Shown here: positions 52,883 to 62,462 of the stretch, in pieces
Layout: each line of letters begins with the position of its first letter
How positions within the stretch are numbered: position 1 is the first letter of the stretch
Assembly: GCA_902806065.1 (NCBI GenBank)
Contig: CADCVE010000065.1
Location: 1 to 64,000 of the forward strand
Direction: 5' to 3'
Length of the DNA: 64,000 nucleotides
DNA from: an uncultured Rubrobacteraceae bacterium
Lineage (GTDB): Bacteria > Actinomycetota > Rubrobacteria > Rubrobacterales > Rubrobacteraceae
Translations under genes and position numbers: made by a program
The notes under the pieces: model-generated
Told to the model about the DNA's origin: nothing
Databases searched by the model: none
The model's input: the letters and a program-made list of their open reading frames with translations, nothing else

Positions 52883-53676
52883 GCGCCACCATCGCCGCGT
52901 TCGGCCCCACGTTTGTCGAGCCGTTTGTCGAGGAACTCGTCCATGCGTTCGATGTTCTGTTCTTCGGCTTCTTGCGGGGAGTCGTCACCTGATCCCAGGG
53001 AGGCGGCAGGTCTCAGACCCATTTGAAGCTCCATCATCTCCAGTTCGCGTTCGGCGTCGATGCGCTTTATGTCCACTTCGGTCGAGGCGATCTGGCGCTC
53101 TGTCTCGCTTGCGCCGAGCTCGCCGACGGCCTGCGCCTCGTAGGAGGACTGCCGTATGGCCTGCCGCGCCTTCTCCAGGTCGCGGGAGGAATCCGTCAGG
53201 GAGATGCTTGCGCGTGCCTCGTTCGCCGCGCGCAGCGCCTTCGCGCGCTGGTTCTCTTCCATGAGAGCCGCCCGCTCGCGCACTAGATCGTTATACCTCC
53301 GCTCCTGATCCCGGAACGCCCGCTCCATCTCCCGCGAATTGCTTCGGGCTTCATCGAGGCGGCCTTCTATCTCGGAGAGCCTCGTCTGCGCCTCCTGCTT
53401 CTGCTGCACGACCTGGACGGCAGCCTCCCGTTGTCCCCGCGCCGCGAGCTCCCGCGCCTGTCTCTCTTTAACCGTGATGGTCTTTTGCTTCTCGGCGGCA
53501 TCACTCGTGAGCATCTTCTCGTAAGCCATCGTCCGGGCCGTCGCAACCTGCAGCTTCTTCAGGTTGTCGAGCTCATCCTGGACCACGTTCTCCAGAAGAA
53601 TCTCCGGATTGCGATGTTCGACCCCGGAGAGGAACTTACCGAAGAAACCCCGAACCGCTCTCGTAAACCTTCCCAT
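52879..53676 (-). CDS. pspA: PspA/IM30 (ESCRT-III-like) membrane-stress protein
   Basis: The 265-residue protein is almost entirely helical. It has the amphipathic N-terminal helix (MGRFTRAVRGFFGKFLSGVEH) and the long coiled-coil hairpin (about 30-170) of the PspA/IM30 family: NVVQDELDNLKKLQVATART, then EKQKTITVKERQARELAARG. A C-terminal acidic tail ends in MDEFLDKRLDKRGAERGDGG. Family members polymerise on damaged membranes and limit proton leakage. It is the first gene of an operon of four. The promoter on the minus strand has TATAAT with a palindrome between the boxes. No PspF or PspB/C homologue is adjacent. Confidence 0.85.
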   Translation of the reverse strand: MGRFTRAVRGFFGKFLSGVEHRNPEILLENVVQDELDNLKKLQVATARTMAYEKMLTSDAAEKQKTITVKERQARELAARGQREAAVQVVQQKQEAQTRLSEIEGRLDEARSNSREMERAFRDQERRYNDLVRERAALMEENQRAKALRAANEARASISLTDSSRDLEKARQAIRQSSYEAQAVGELGASETERQIASTEVDIKRIDAERELEMMELQMGLRPAASLGSGDDSPQEAEEQNIERMDEFLDKRLDKRGAERGDGGA

Positions 53677-53729
53677 CTCTAAGCACTACCCCCAGAGGGT
53701 CTATAAACTACTCTGTCTTTTCGCCCAGA

Positions 53730-53758
53730 TTATAACATCGGGCGATTTTCGCCCGAAC
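53730..53758 (-). promoter_or_regulatory. Promoter and palindromic operator of the pspA operon
   Basis: On the minus strand TATAAT (53735-53730) is preceded by 17 bases and TTCGGG. Between the boxes lies a perfect 8-bp inverted repeat, TCGGGCGA-TTT-TCGCCCGA (53739-53757 on the plus strand). A further half-site, TTTTCGCCC, occurs at 53719-53727, 28 bp from the matching TTTTCGCCC at 53747-53755. The layout suggests a repressor that covers the promoter. Confidence 0.5.
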
Positions 53759-53837
53759 CGCGTCGGGCATTCCCCCTACCTTACGTCGAACCACCACCGC
53801 GGGTTTCACGGCGTCTTCACCGGACCCTTGCGTGATT

Positions 53838-54812
53838 TTAGCGAGCGGCCTGGAAAGAGGTCCCCGACCCCGGGACGCCTCGCCCGGCCAGGACTATGGC
53901 GCTTGGGCTTTCGATCTCGAAGGCCGCTTCCAGGGCCGCACCCGCCGCGACCAGGAGGTCATCCGCCGAACGGGCGTCACGAGGGTAGATCGCCCCTCCG
54001 GCCCGCGTCTCCTCGGCCCCCAGAGAGTTCGCCGCCGCCAAAGCCCGCCGCGCCGCGCTCTCCAACATCGAGTCGTCCACGTCACTCAACACGACTCCGA
54101 AGACAGCGCCCTCCCCGAGCAGGATGGGCTCCCCGATTCTGGCCCGCATTCGCTCCATGAGAAGCCGCGTATCCCCGACTCGCCCCGGATCCACGAGGAT
54201 CACCCCAACTTGCACTCCCCGTCGCGCCTCTAGCTCGGCCGAGACCCTCTCTAGAAGAACCGAACCGTCCTCGTCCAACGCATACCCTTCCTCACCGCCG
54301 GCCGCAACGCTCCTAGCCATCGCGAGCGCGAAAGCACCGAAGAGCCCGAACGCCACGAGCCTGAAGAAGACCAGAGCCGGCCCACCCACGCCACCATCCA
54401 GAGTATCCGGCAACATCGCAAGCGCGTAGCTCACCAACACCGCACCCTGCACGAGGAGGCTCATCCGCCCCGAACCATGTAGAGCGGAAGCAACGATCAA
54501 AGGGAAAAAGAACACGTACAACTCGCTTGAGATTCCACCGGTGAAGAAAGCTATCGTAGCGATCAAGAACGCATAAAGTGCATAAAAGGCCACGCAAAAT
54601 CCCTCCCCGAACTGGCGCGTGGGAAGCAAGAGGAGGGCGATCGCCACCGTAAAAACTACCGAAACCGTCATGTAGAGCGGCACGTAGGAGACGGCTGGTC
54701 TGTAAGAATCGCCGTGTACTAGCAAGAGCGCGGCAACCACAAGACCTGGGTAGAGAAGCGAGAGCCCCTTCAACACCTGGGTGTTCCTTGCTTTGCTAGT
54801 CGCACCATTCAT
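53838..54812 (-). CDS. Membrane protein with degenerate GGDEF domain
   Basis: The 324-residue protein has about six hydrophobic helices (residues 15-175) followed by a cytoplasmic GGDEF-like domain. The cyclase motif is replaced by GEGAVFGVVL, while the C-terminal part (AGGAIYPRDARSADDLLVAAGAALEAA) still follows the GGDEF pattern. The active-site residues are missing, so it is unlikely to synthesise c-di-GMP; such domains often act as sensors or bind GTP. It lies upstream of, and in the same direction as, the pspA operon, with its own 160-bp spacer. The start at 54812 has no strong Shine-Dalgarno. Confidence 0.75.
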   Translation of the reverse strand: MNGATSKARNTQVLKGLSLLYPGLVVAALLLVHGDSYRPAVSYVPLYMTVSVVFTVAIALLLLPTRQFGEGFCVAFYALYAFLIATIAFFTGGISSELYVFFFPLIVASALHGSGRMSLLVQGAVLVSYALAMLPDTLDGGVGGPALVFFRLVAFGLFGAFALAMARSVAAGGEEGYALDEDGSVLLERVSAELEARRGVQVGVILVDPGRVGDTRLLMERMRARIGEPILLGEGAVFGVVLSDVDDSMLESAARRALAAANSLGAEETRAGGAIYPRDARSADDLLVAAGAALEAAFEIESPSAIVLAGRGVPGSGTSFQAAR

Positions 54813-54865
54813 ACCCGGCTATCATACGCACAGAGAAGGATTGATGCCACCCGGAGGTCGCGTTT

Positions 54866-55165
54866 ATGGAAGGCCACAACCCATACACAGCCATGCAGGG
54901 CTACAGTCTGGAGGATGTCTCGGGCGTCGAGGTCGGCAGGATCGAAGAGACCGTCTACGACGCTCCCAGCGACGTCCTCAAGTACATCGTGGTGAATGGA
55001 CGCACGGTACCGGCCGATAACATCGAGGTGGACGTCGCAGAGGAATGCGTCAGAGCGCCGTACAGTAGGGAGATCATACAGTCCGCCCCCACCCTCCAGG
55101 CACCCTCCGGCGAGTTCGACCGCACTCTACACGCCCACTACGAAGATTACGAGGGGCCCCGCTAG
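54866..55165 (+). CDS. PRC-barrel-like domain protein
   Basis: The 99-residue protein has a beta-rich N-terminal half: YSLEDVSGVEVGRIEETVYD, then LKYIVVNGRTVPADNIEVD and then VRAPYSREII. This is the usual ridge of PRC-barrel proteins, including the VxApYsxExI tail found in small actinobacterial members. PRC-barrels occur in RimM-like RNA processing proteins and in stress or photosynthesis proteins; no specific role can be given. It is divergent from the membrane GGDEF-like gene and convergent with the soluble GGDEF-like gene. Confidence 0.7.
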   Translation: MEGHNPYTAMQGYSLEDVSGVEVGRIEETVYDAPSDVLKYIVVNGRTVPADNIEVDVAEECVRAPYSREIIQSAPTLQAPSGEFDRTLHAHYEDYEGPR

Positions 55166-55178
55166 ATACAGCGAGGCT

Positions 55179-57664
<2,486 letters not shown>

Positions 57665-57813
57665 GCAGCAAGACCGCCCGCCTCGACCTTCGAACCACTC
57701 CCTGGCCTCGCAATAGCTTATCCAGGACGCTCATAACCTGAACGTCCCGGTCGAAGCTGTGGAGAACCGACTGGAACACCTACGTCCGCGAACGATTTGG
57801 TATCCAGGGCGTT

Positions 57814-58014
57814 CTATTCCTGCTGTTCCCTGGCCCGAGCCCTTTGTATGTATGCCTCGGCTGCCTCGGCGCTCTTGTAGCTCAGGACGCCGCCCGTCAG
57901 GGGGTTGTTTATCTCGTAGTGACCGCCGGCCTCCTCATCCACAATGACAGGGTAGTAGCGGTCACCGGCCTGCTTTATAGCGTACCTGGTGGAACCTTCT
58001 CCATTCTCTTCCAA
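57814..58014 (-). CDS. Small protein, unknown
   Basis: The 66-residue protein reads STRYAIKQAGDRYYPVIVDE, then HYEINNPLTGGVLSYKSAEA, then AYIQRARAREQQ. It probably forms a short beta-sheet plus helix; an AEAYIQRAR-type helix ends similar small conserved actinobacterial proteins. Start ATG 58014 lies behind GGCGG. No function is known, and both neighbours point away or converge. Confidence 0.55.
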   Translation of the reverse strand: MEENGEGSTRYAIKQAGDRYYPVIVDEEAGGHYEINNPLTGGVLSYKSAEAAEAYIQRARAREQQE

Positions 58015-58191
58015 CTCGCCGCCTCCTTTTGGCTCCGAGCGGTTCTACTACACCACAGACTGGCGCGTCTGGTGATCTCGGACGAAGATCGAGCCACTCA
58101 CTTTAGTTCCTGCCGGTGGCCTTAACAGGAGCCGGTGCGCCGTGCAATCCGCGAGGCTCGCTCGGGAAGGGCGAAGCGTGAGAGGCCGATT

Positions 58192-58229
58192 CATCCTCCT
58201 GGTGGGTAAAACCCTCCAAAAGGAGGATG
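58192..58229 (+). repeat. 9-bp perfect hairpin upstream of the RTX-like gene
   Basis: CATCCTCCT (58192-58200) and AGGAGGATG (58221-58229) pair perfectly around a 20-base loop that itself contains GGGT-AAA-ACCC. It lies about 80 bases before the next start codon. No T tract follows. The rest of 58015-58310 holds nothing recognisable. Confidence 0.45.
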
Positions 58230-58310
58230 CGGAGTCCGGTGTGGCCTGAGAAGATCCAGAACGTGTGAGAAGTTTACAGGTGAACGAGTAGAGAAAGGTG
58301 GAAACATAAG

Positions 58311-58649
58311 ATGAGACGAGTAGCTTTGACTGTGATTTGGGGAGCATTGGCGCTGTTCTTGACGGCCGGGATAGCCTCCGCGACCACCGTATACGGTACG
58401 TTCGCAGACGAGTATCTCTACGGTACCAGCGGCAATGACTTCATATCCGCCGGGCCAGGTGCTGACGCCATCTTCGGCTACGAGGGCGACGATGTAATCT
58501 ACGCGGCCGACGGTCTTTATCCAGAGTACAGCAACGTAGATGAGATCTCCTGTGGGGACGGTATAGACATCGCGATTGTCGACGCCAACGACGTAGTGTC
58601 GAGCGACTGCGAGACTGCTGAGTTCGACCAGACGGTCTACCCGGCATAA
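58311..58649 (+). CDS. Secreted RTX-like calcium-binding repeat protein
   Basis: The 112-residue protein begins with a signal peptide (MRRVALTVIWGALALFLTAGIASA). It carries GTSGNDFISAGPGADAIFGY followed by EGDDVIYAADG, a short version of the nine-residue GGxGxDxUx repeats that bind calcium in hemolysin-type proteins. A CGDGID...DCE pair at the C-terminus may form a disulfide. Such short secreted RTX proteins occur in multiple copies in related actinobacteria. ATG 58311 follows AAGGTGG. A strong hairpin follows the stop codon. Confidence 0.78.
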   Translation: MRRVALTVIWGALALFLTAGIASATTVYGTFADEYLYGTSGNDFISAGPGADAIFGYEGDDVIYAADGLYPEYSNVDEISCGDGIDIAIVDANDVVSSDCETAEFDQTVYPA

Positions 58650-58669
58650 GCCAAAGCAACGCCCTTTAG

Positions 58670-58702
58670 GAGGGGCGGGGGCAACTATCTCCCTCGCCCC
58701 TC
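58670..58702 (+). terminator. Hairpin after the RTX-like gene
   Basis: GAGGGGCG (58670-58677) pairs with CGCCCCTC (58695-58702), extended inward by GGG/CCC pairs. TCACTT follows. It begins 21 bases after the stop codon and could serve both this gene and the converging gene at 58719. Confidence 0.5.
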
Positions 58703-58718
58703 TCACTTGCGCCCGGGT

Positions 58719-59123
58719 CTAACCGTCTCCCGTCAGAATCTTCACCTCCCGCGAACTAAGCGACTCTCGGCGCGGGGTCCCGAGCGTGACGCGCCGGACG
58801 AAGCCTGCACCGGTCAGTCGAGGTCGATAAGTAGGGAAGGTGAGTAGCGCATAGCGGCCCGGGCCGCGCCCCCTGCGGGAGGGGCGATGTTCGATCCACA
58901 GTACGGGACGAGGTAGATCGGGGAGGCCGGAGGAGAATCGGTCCCGCACCACCTCGGCGGCGAGGCTCTCGACCATCTCGTCACCCCGGTTCTCAGGCAA
59001 CTCGCTGCATATTACAACGGGGGCGTCATGGCCGGTCTCGCCCGGGTAGATCCGGATCCTGGCCCACCCCACCCCGTATCGGTAGCACCCGCCCTGGTGG
59101 ATATAGTCGTATAGAGGCCCCAA
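58719..59123 (-). CDS. Hypothetical protein
   Basis: The 134-residue protein reads WARIRIYPGETGHDAPVVIC, SELPENRGDEMVESLAAEVV, VLWIEHRPSRRGRGPGRYAL and LTFPTYRPRLTG. These strands look like genuine coding sequence, and the ELPEN...LAAEVV...WIEH order recurs in small actinobacterial proteins of unknown function that I can only partly recall. No signal peptide or membrane helix is visible. It ends 30 bp upstream of the clpP stop, in the same direction as clpP. Confidence 0.5.
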   Translation of the reverse strand: MGPLYDYIHQGGCYRYGVGWARIRIYPGETGHDAPVVICSELPENRGDEMVESLAAEVVRDRFSSGLPDLPRPVLWIEHRPSRRGRGPGRYALLTFPTYRPRLTGAGFVRRVTLGTPRRESLSSREVKILTGDG

Positions 59124-59152
59124 AACCGCTCTTGCCCTATCTTTCTCTATTC

Positions 59153-59800
59153 CTACTTGTCGAGCGAGACGTTCTCCCCGGGACGATTGACGACCCGGTC
59201 GATGACGCCATACTCGACGGCCCCCTCCGCGCTAAGCATGTAGTCACGGTCGGTGTCGTTCTCGACCTTGTCCACGGGCTGGCCCGTCATCTCCGCCAGA
59301 AGCTCGTTCATGCGCTTCTTGGTCCTCATGAGCTCCCTGGCGTGTATCTCGACATCCGAGACCTGCCCACCCAAACCTCCTACGCTCGGCTGGTGCAACA
59401 ACACCCTCGTGTTCGGCAGGGCACTCCTCTTGCCCTTGGTCCCGGAGGCGAGCAAGAACGCTCCCATCGAGGCCGCCATCCCGAGAGCGGTCGTCGCCAC
59501 GTCGCAGTTGACGAACTGCATGGTATCGTAGATCGCCATCCCCGCGTACACACTGCCACCCGGGGAGTTTATGTAGATGTTTATGTCCTGCTCCGGATCC
59601 TCGGCGTCCAGGTGTAGGAGTTGCGCCATAACCACGTTCGCTACCTGATCGTTCACCGGCGTGCCAAGGAAGATGATCCTATCCGACAAAAGCCGCGAAT
59701 AGATGTCCATCGTCCGCTCCCCACGCGGACTCTGCTCCGTCACATAAGGAATTACCATCTGCCCTGGATCCTCATGGTCCTCACTCCGTATACTCCACAT
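59153..59800 (-). CDS. clpP: ATP-dependent Clp protease proteolytic subunit
   Basis: The 215-residue protein contains the ClpP fold with catalytic Ser111 ([11 protein letters not shown]), His136 ([10 protein letters not shown]) and Asp186 (DTDRDYML). The N-terminus ([23 protein letters not shown]) is typical, with a short propeptide. ClpP rings degrade proteins unfolded by ClpX or ClpC ATPases in the cytosol. The ATG at 59800 follows GGAGAGGAG. No clpX or tig gene is next to it. A minus-strand promoter lies at 59839-59867, and an XRE-type regulator is encoded divergently. Confidence 0.95.
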   Translation of the reverse strand: MWSIRSEDHEDPGQMVIPYVTEQSPRGERTMDIYSRLLSDRIIFLGTPVNDQVANVVMAQLLHLDAEDPEQDINIYINSPGGSVYAGMAIYDTMQFVNCDVATTALGMAASMGAFLLASGTKGKRSALPNTRVLLHQPSVGGLGGQVSDVEIHARELMRTKKRMNELLAEMTGQPVDKVENDTDRDYMLSAEGAVEYGVIDRVVNRPGENVSLDK

Positions 59801-59838
59801 ACTCTGTCTCCTCTCCGACGTTTGATCTATACTTTATC

Positions 59839-59867
59839 AGAGTAGCATTGTTGCAGTGTTTTGGCAA
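59839..59867 (-). promoter_or_regulatory. Putative clpP promoter
   Basis: On the minus strand TTGCCA (59867-59862) and TACTCT (59844-59839) are separated by 17 bases. The region also includes TATAGA closer to the gene as an alternative -10. Confidence 0.45.
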
Positions 59868-59895
59868 GTTTTATGTGGCGATTGGAGGTTGAAGC

Positions 59896-60183
59896 GTGGA
59901 GCTTCCACATTTGCGGGGTTTGCGGCAGCGGGCTGTCTTGAGCCAGGAGCAGTTGGCTGAGAGGAGTGGGGTAGCGCGGGACACCATCTCCAAACTGGAA
60001 ACGGGTAGGCGCAAGGCCTATCCCACGACTATTCACAAGCTCGCGACCGGTCTCGAGGTGGAGCCGCGTATGTTGCTCGGAGGGGTCCAGTACGCGGAAT
60101 CAGATACGGAGTTAGAGTCGACAACGGAGCCGGTAGAGGAGTCTCACGGGAAGCCGGAGGGCGATAGGAAGATAGGGTTCTAG
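59896..60183 (+). CDS. XRE-family helix-turn-helix regulator
   Basis: The 95-residue protein has a lambda-repressor-like HTH at about residues 6-60: LRGLRQRAVLSQEQLAERSG, then VARDTISKLETGRRKAYPTT and IHKLATGLEVEPRMLL. A hydrophilic acidic tail follows. It should bind DNA as a dimer. Its gene is divergent from clpP across 95 bp, so it may control clpP or itself (inference). GTG 59896 follows GGAGG. Confidence 0.85.
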   Translation: MELPHLRGLRQRAVLSQEQLAERSGVARDTISKLETGRRKAYPTTIHKLATGLEVEPRMLLGGVQYAESDTELESTTEPVEESHGKPEGDRKIGF

Positions 60184-60575
60184 CGTTACGCTCTGTCGGC
60201 CGGTTTGGCGAGCCTCTACCGTATACCCGGGAAATCATACTTTCGGTGTCGTGAATCATACTTTCGGAGGATGTGTTCTTGCACCCGGATCGCGAGAATT
60301 CAACCAGAGTCGTGGAGAAGTCACGCAGGGGAGGATCAAAGATGGGCGAACAGCACGGATGAGAGGGGTTGTAGCTCTCACAAGCCGTGCTGCGGGCCGT
60401 GATGAGAGCTGCGGCGAGACCAGCGACGCTCTCCGTGGGCCACGGCGCCGCCCGGACAACAACATGATGCCCCTGAACGAAGTTATCTGGCTCCGGCCAT
60501 CCTCCGGGCTTATGTCAGGATATAGTGGCAAGTAGCTCAAACGTAGAGCTTCATCCGTCGGGAAGGAGCGGGAGG
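60184..60575. other. Regulatory-looking gene-free interval
   Basis: About 390 bases precede the acidic surface protein gene. They contain a direct repeat at 60233 and 60254, and an inverted pair AGCTCTCA / TGAGAGCT near 60373-60410 enclosing about 22 bases. No gene is supported, and I could not match a known riboswitch by eye. Confidence 0.4.
60233..60267 (+). promoter_or_regulatory. Direct repeat operator candidate
   Basis: AATCATACTTTCGG occurs at 60233-60246 and again at 60254-60267. The 21-bp period places both copies on the same face of the DNA helix, as expected for a dimer or cooperatively bound regulator. Confidence 0.45.
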
Positions 60576-61799
60576 ATGGGAAACAGTAAAGAGGTTGCTA
60601 GATCAGAGAAGTTGCGCGCGACGTTGCTGATCGCGGCTTCGCTGGCGATGCTGATGGTGACCATTTCCCCCCTGGCCGCGCAAGAAGTCCCCGCCGATAA
60701 CGTCCCGGAAGATTTAGACCCACCGACCGTACAACCCGTGTCCGTTCAGGAACCTCCCGGAGAACCAACCACGGTAATACCCGTGGAGCCAGTTACGGCT
60801 CCTCCCGAGATACCGCCCACGGCAGAAGTGCCTGGGCAACTGCCCGCGGAAGTGCCTGAGGAACCGTTAGGGGAGATGCCTGTCGAGCCGTCGGTAGAAC
60901 CGCCCGTGGGCGTCCCGGGGAATTGCGATCACGTAGCCGGGGAATTTTTGGTGGGCTATGTCTCGGAGGAGGCCTTGCGCGCGGCTCCGCGGGAGAACGT
61001 AGCCGAGACCTTCGGCGGCATCCTCGCGCAGCACCTCGTCTTCGCGGACATAAAGAACATATCCGATCCGGCTGCCCGGCTCGCCGCCGAAGAAGCCAAG
61101 AGGCAGGAACTCGCGGCCCGGCCCGGCGTCTCCTACGCCGAGTACAACTGCGTCAGCCAGGCAGCATCAGCCGAGATGGCTCCCAGGTCGATACCCTCGA
61201 TCGCCAGTTGCGGCGACTGTGGCAGGACCGTCGTCGAGGGAGCCCGCAGGATCATCGACGACGGGTTCGAGGGCACCGGCAGCAAGGGCGGCTTCAACGC
61301 GGCCCTCGAAGCCGCCAAGTCCTCCGATGCCGAAGACAACGTAGCCTTCGCCTCCGAGGCCGGCGAAGACGCCAGCGAAGATCGAGATTCCGCCGATGAT
61401 GCTGACGGTGAGGATGAAGACAGTACTGCTACTAGTAGTAGCGACGAGAGCGAACCTGGTGAAGGCTCCGAAGACGGAGCCGCAGAAGACGGAGCCAATG
61501 AGTCCGAGGCTGATGAAAAGGCGGACTCCGGCTCTGACGACGAAGCAAACGATGGTGAAGATGCTACCGGCGAAGGTGGTTTTAGTGGAGAAGCCGCCTC
61601 CGGCGAGGACACCCCCGGCGAAGAGGAAGACACCGGCGTGGATTCGTTAAGCGCGACGCCTGTCACGGGGAAGAACGTAGCCTCCTCGTCGAGCGCAGAG
61701 CCTCGCGAGATAAGTGGTCCTGGGGTACTGGCTCTGGGGGCGGGCGCCTTTCTTCTGGTAGCCGGCGTCTTCGTGGGGCGCAGGATCCTACAAGGGTAA
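60576..61799 (+). CDS. Acidic surface protein with signal peptide and C-terminal membrane anchor
   Basis: The 407-residue protein has a signal sequence (LLIAASLAMLMVTISPLAA), a Pro/Glu/Val-rich stretch of about 80 residues and a folded part (about 125-250) with CDHVAGEFLVGYVSEEALR and four Cys (YNCVSQ, SCGDCG). About 130 residues of Ser/Glu/Asp/Gly low complexity and a final hydrophobic helix (VLALGAGAFLLVAGVFVG) with a basic tail (RRILQG) follow. The middle GEFLVGYVSEEA, AAPRENVAETFG and PGVSYAEYNC resemble inhibitor-I9/subtilisin-propeptide-like segments, but no protease domain follows. ATPVTG lies 22 residues before the helix and could be an unusual sorting motif. ATG 60576 follows GGAAGGAG. 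Confidence 0.7.
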   Translation: MGNSKEVARSEKLRATLLIAASLAMLMVTISPLAAQEVPADNVPEDLDPPTVQPVSVQEPPGEPTTVIPVEPVTAPPEIPPTAEVPGQLPAEVPEEPLGEMPVEPSVEPPVGVPGNCDHVAGEFLVGYVSEEALRAAPRENVAETFGGILAQHLVFADIKNISDPAARLAAEEAKRQELAARPGVSYAEYNCVSQAASAEMAPRSIPSIASCGDCGRTVVEGARRIIDDGFEGTGSKGGFNAALEAAKSSDAEDNVAFASEAGEDASEDRDSADDADGEDEDSTATSSSDESEPGEGSEDGAAEDGANESEADEKADSGSDDEANDGEDATGEGGFSGEAASGEDTPGEEEDTGVDSLSATPVTGKNVASSSSAEPREISGPGVLALGAGAFLLVAGVFVGRRILQG

Positions 61800-61820
61800 C
61801 CTCGGGACTCTTCTCTGCCT

Positions 61821-62462
61821 TTACGGTTCCAAACGGATAATGCCGCGTTTGAGGGCGGCGGTTACGGCGGCGGTTCGATCGGTGACGCTGAGCTTGTCGA
61901 AGATGTGGAGCATGTGGCTCTTGACGGTCGTCTCGCTGACCCAGAGCTGTTTGGCGATCTCCTTATTGCTCGTCCCGCGGGCGACCAACTCCAGGACTTC
62001 TATCTCCCGGGTGCTGAGGCCCTCTTCGGCGGGGCCTCGCATCCTTTGCATCAGCCGGGCAGCCACGCCGGGGTCCAGGGGAGACTCGCCCCGCGCGACC
62101 AGCCGTATCGCCTCGAATAGCTCCTCGCGTGGAGTGTCCTTCAAGAGGTAGCCGGTCGCGCCGGTCTCGATGGCCCGCAGGATATCCGCGTCGCTCTCGT
62201 AAGTGGTCAGGACCAGTACATGGACCTCAGGGTGCTCCGCCTTGATATGACCTATCGCCGTGACACCGTCCATCTCCGGCATGCGTAAGTCCATCAAGAC
62301 GACCTGGGGCCTGAGGTCGCTGGTCAGCGCCACGGCCTCCTTACCGTTCTCCGCCTCTCCAACGACTTCAAAGTCCGGCTCGCCGTTGATCATGCCGCGC
62401 AAGCCGGTTCGCACGACCGGATGGTCGTCGGAGATCAAAATACGTATCTGCTGCTCACTCAT
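61821..62462 (-). CDS. NarL/LuxR-type response regulator
   Basis: The 213-residue protein has a receiver domain with phosphoacceptor Asp58 (VLMDLRMPEMDG), acidic pair SDDHP, Thr (LVLTTYESD) and Lys (YLLKDTPREEL). The C-terminal LuxR HTH follows (LSTREIEVLELVARGTSNKE, then WVSETTVKSHMLHIFDKL). It controls transcription when phosphorylated by the histidine kinase encoded immediately upstream, whose stop it overlaps by four bases. Its target genes are unknown. Confidence 0.94.
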   Translation of the reverse strand: MSEQQIRILISDDHPVVRTGLRGMINGEPDFEVVGEAENGKEAVALTSDLRPQVVLMDLRMPEMDGVTAIGHIKAEHPEVHVLVLTTYESDADILRAIETGATGYLLKDTPREELFEAIRLVARGESPLDPGVAARLMQRMRGPAEEGLSTREIEVLELVARGTSNKEIAKQLWVSETTVKSHMLHIFDKLSVTDRTAAVTAALKRGIIRLEP

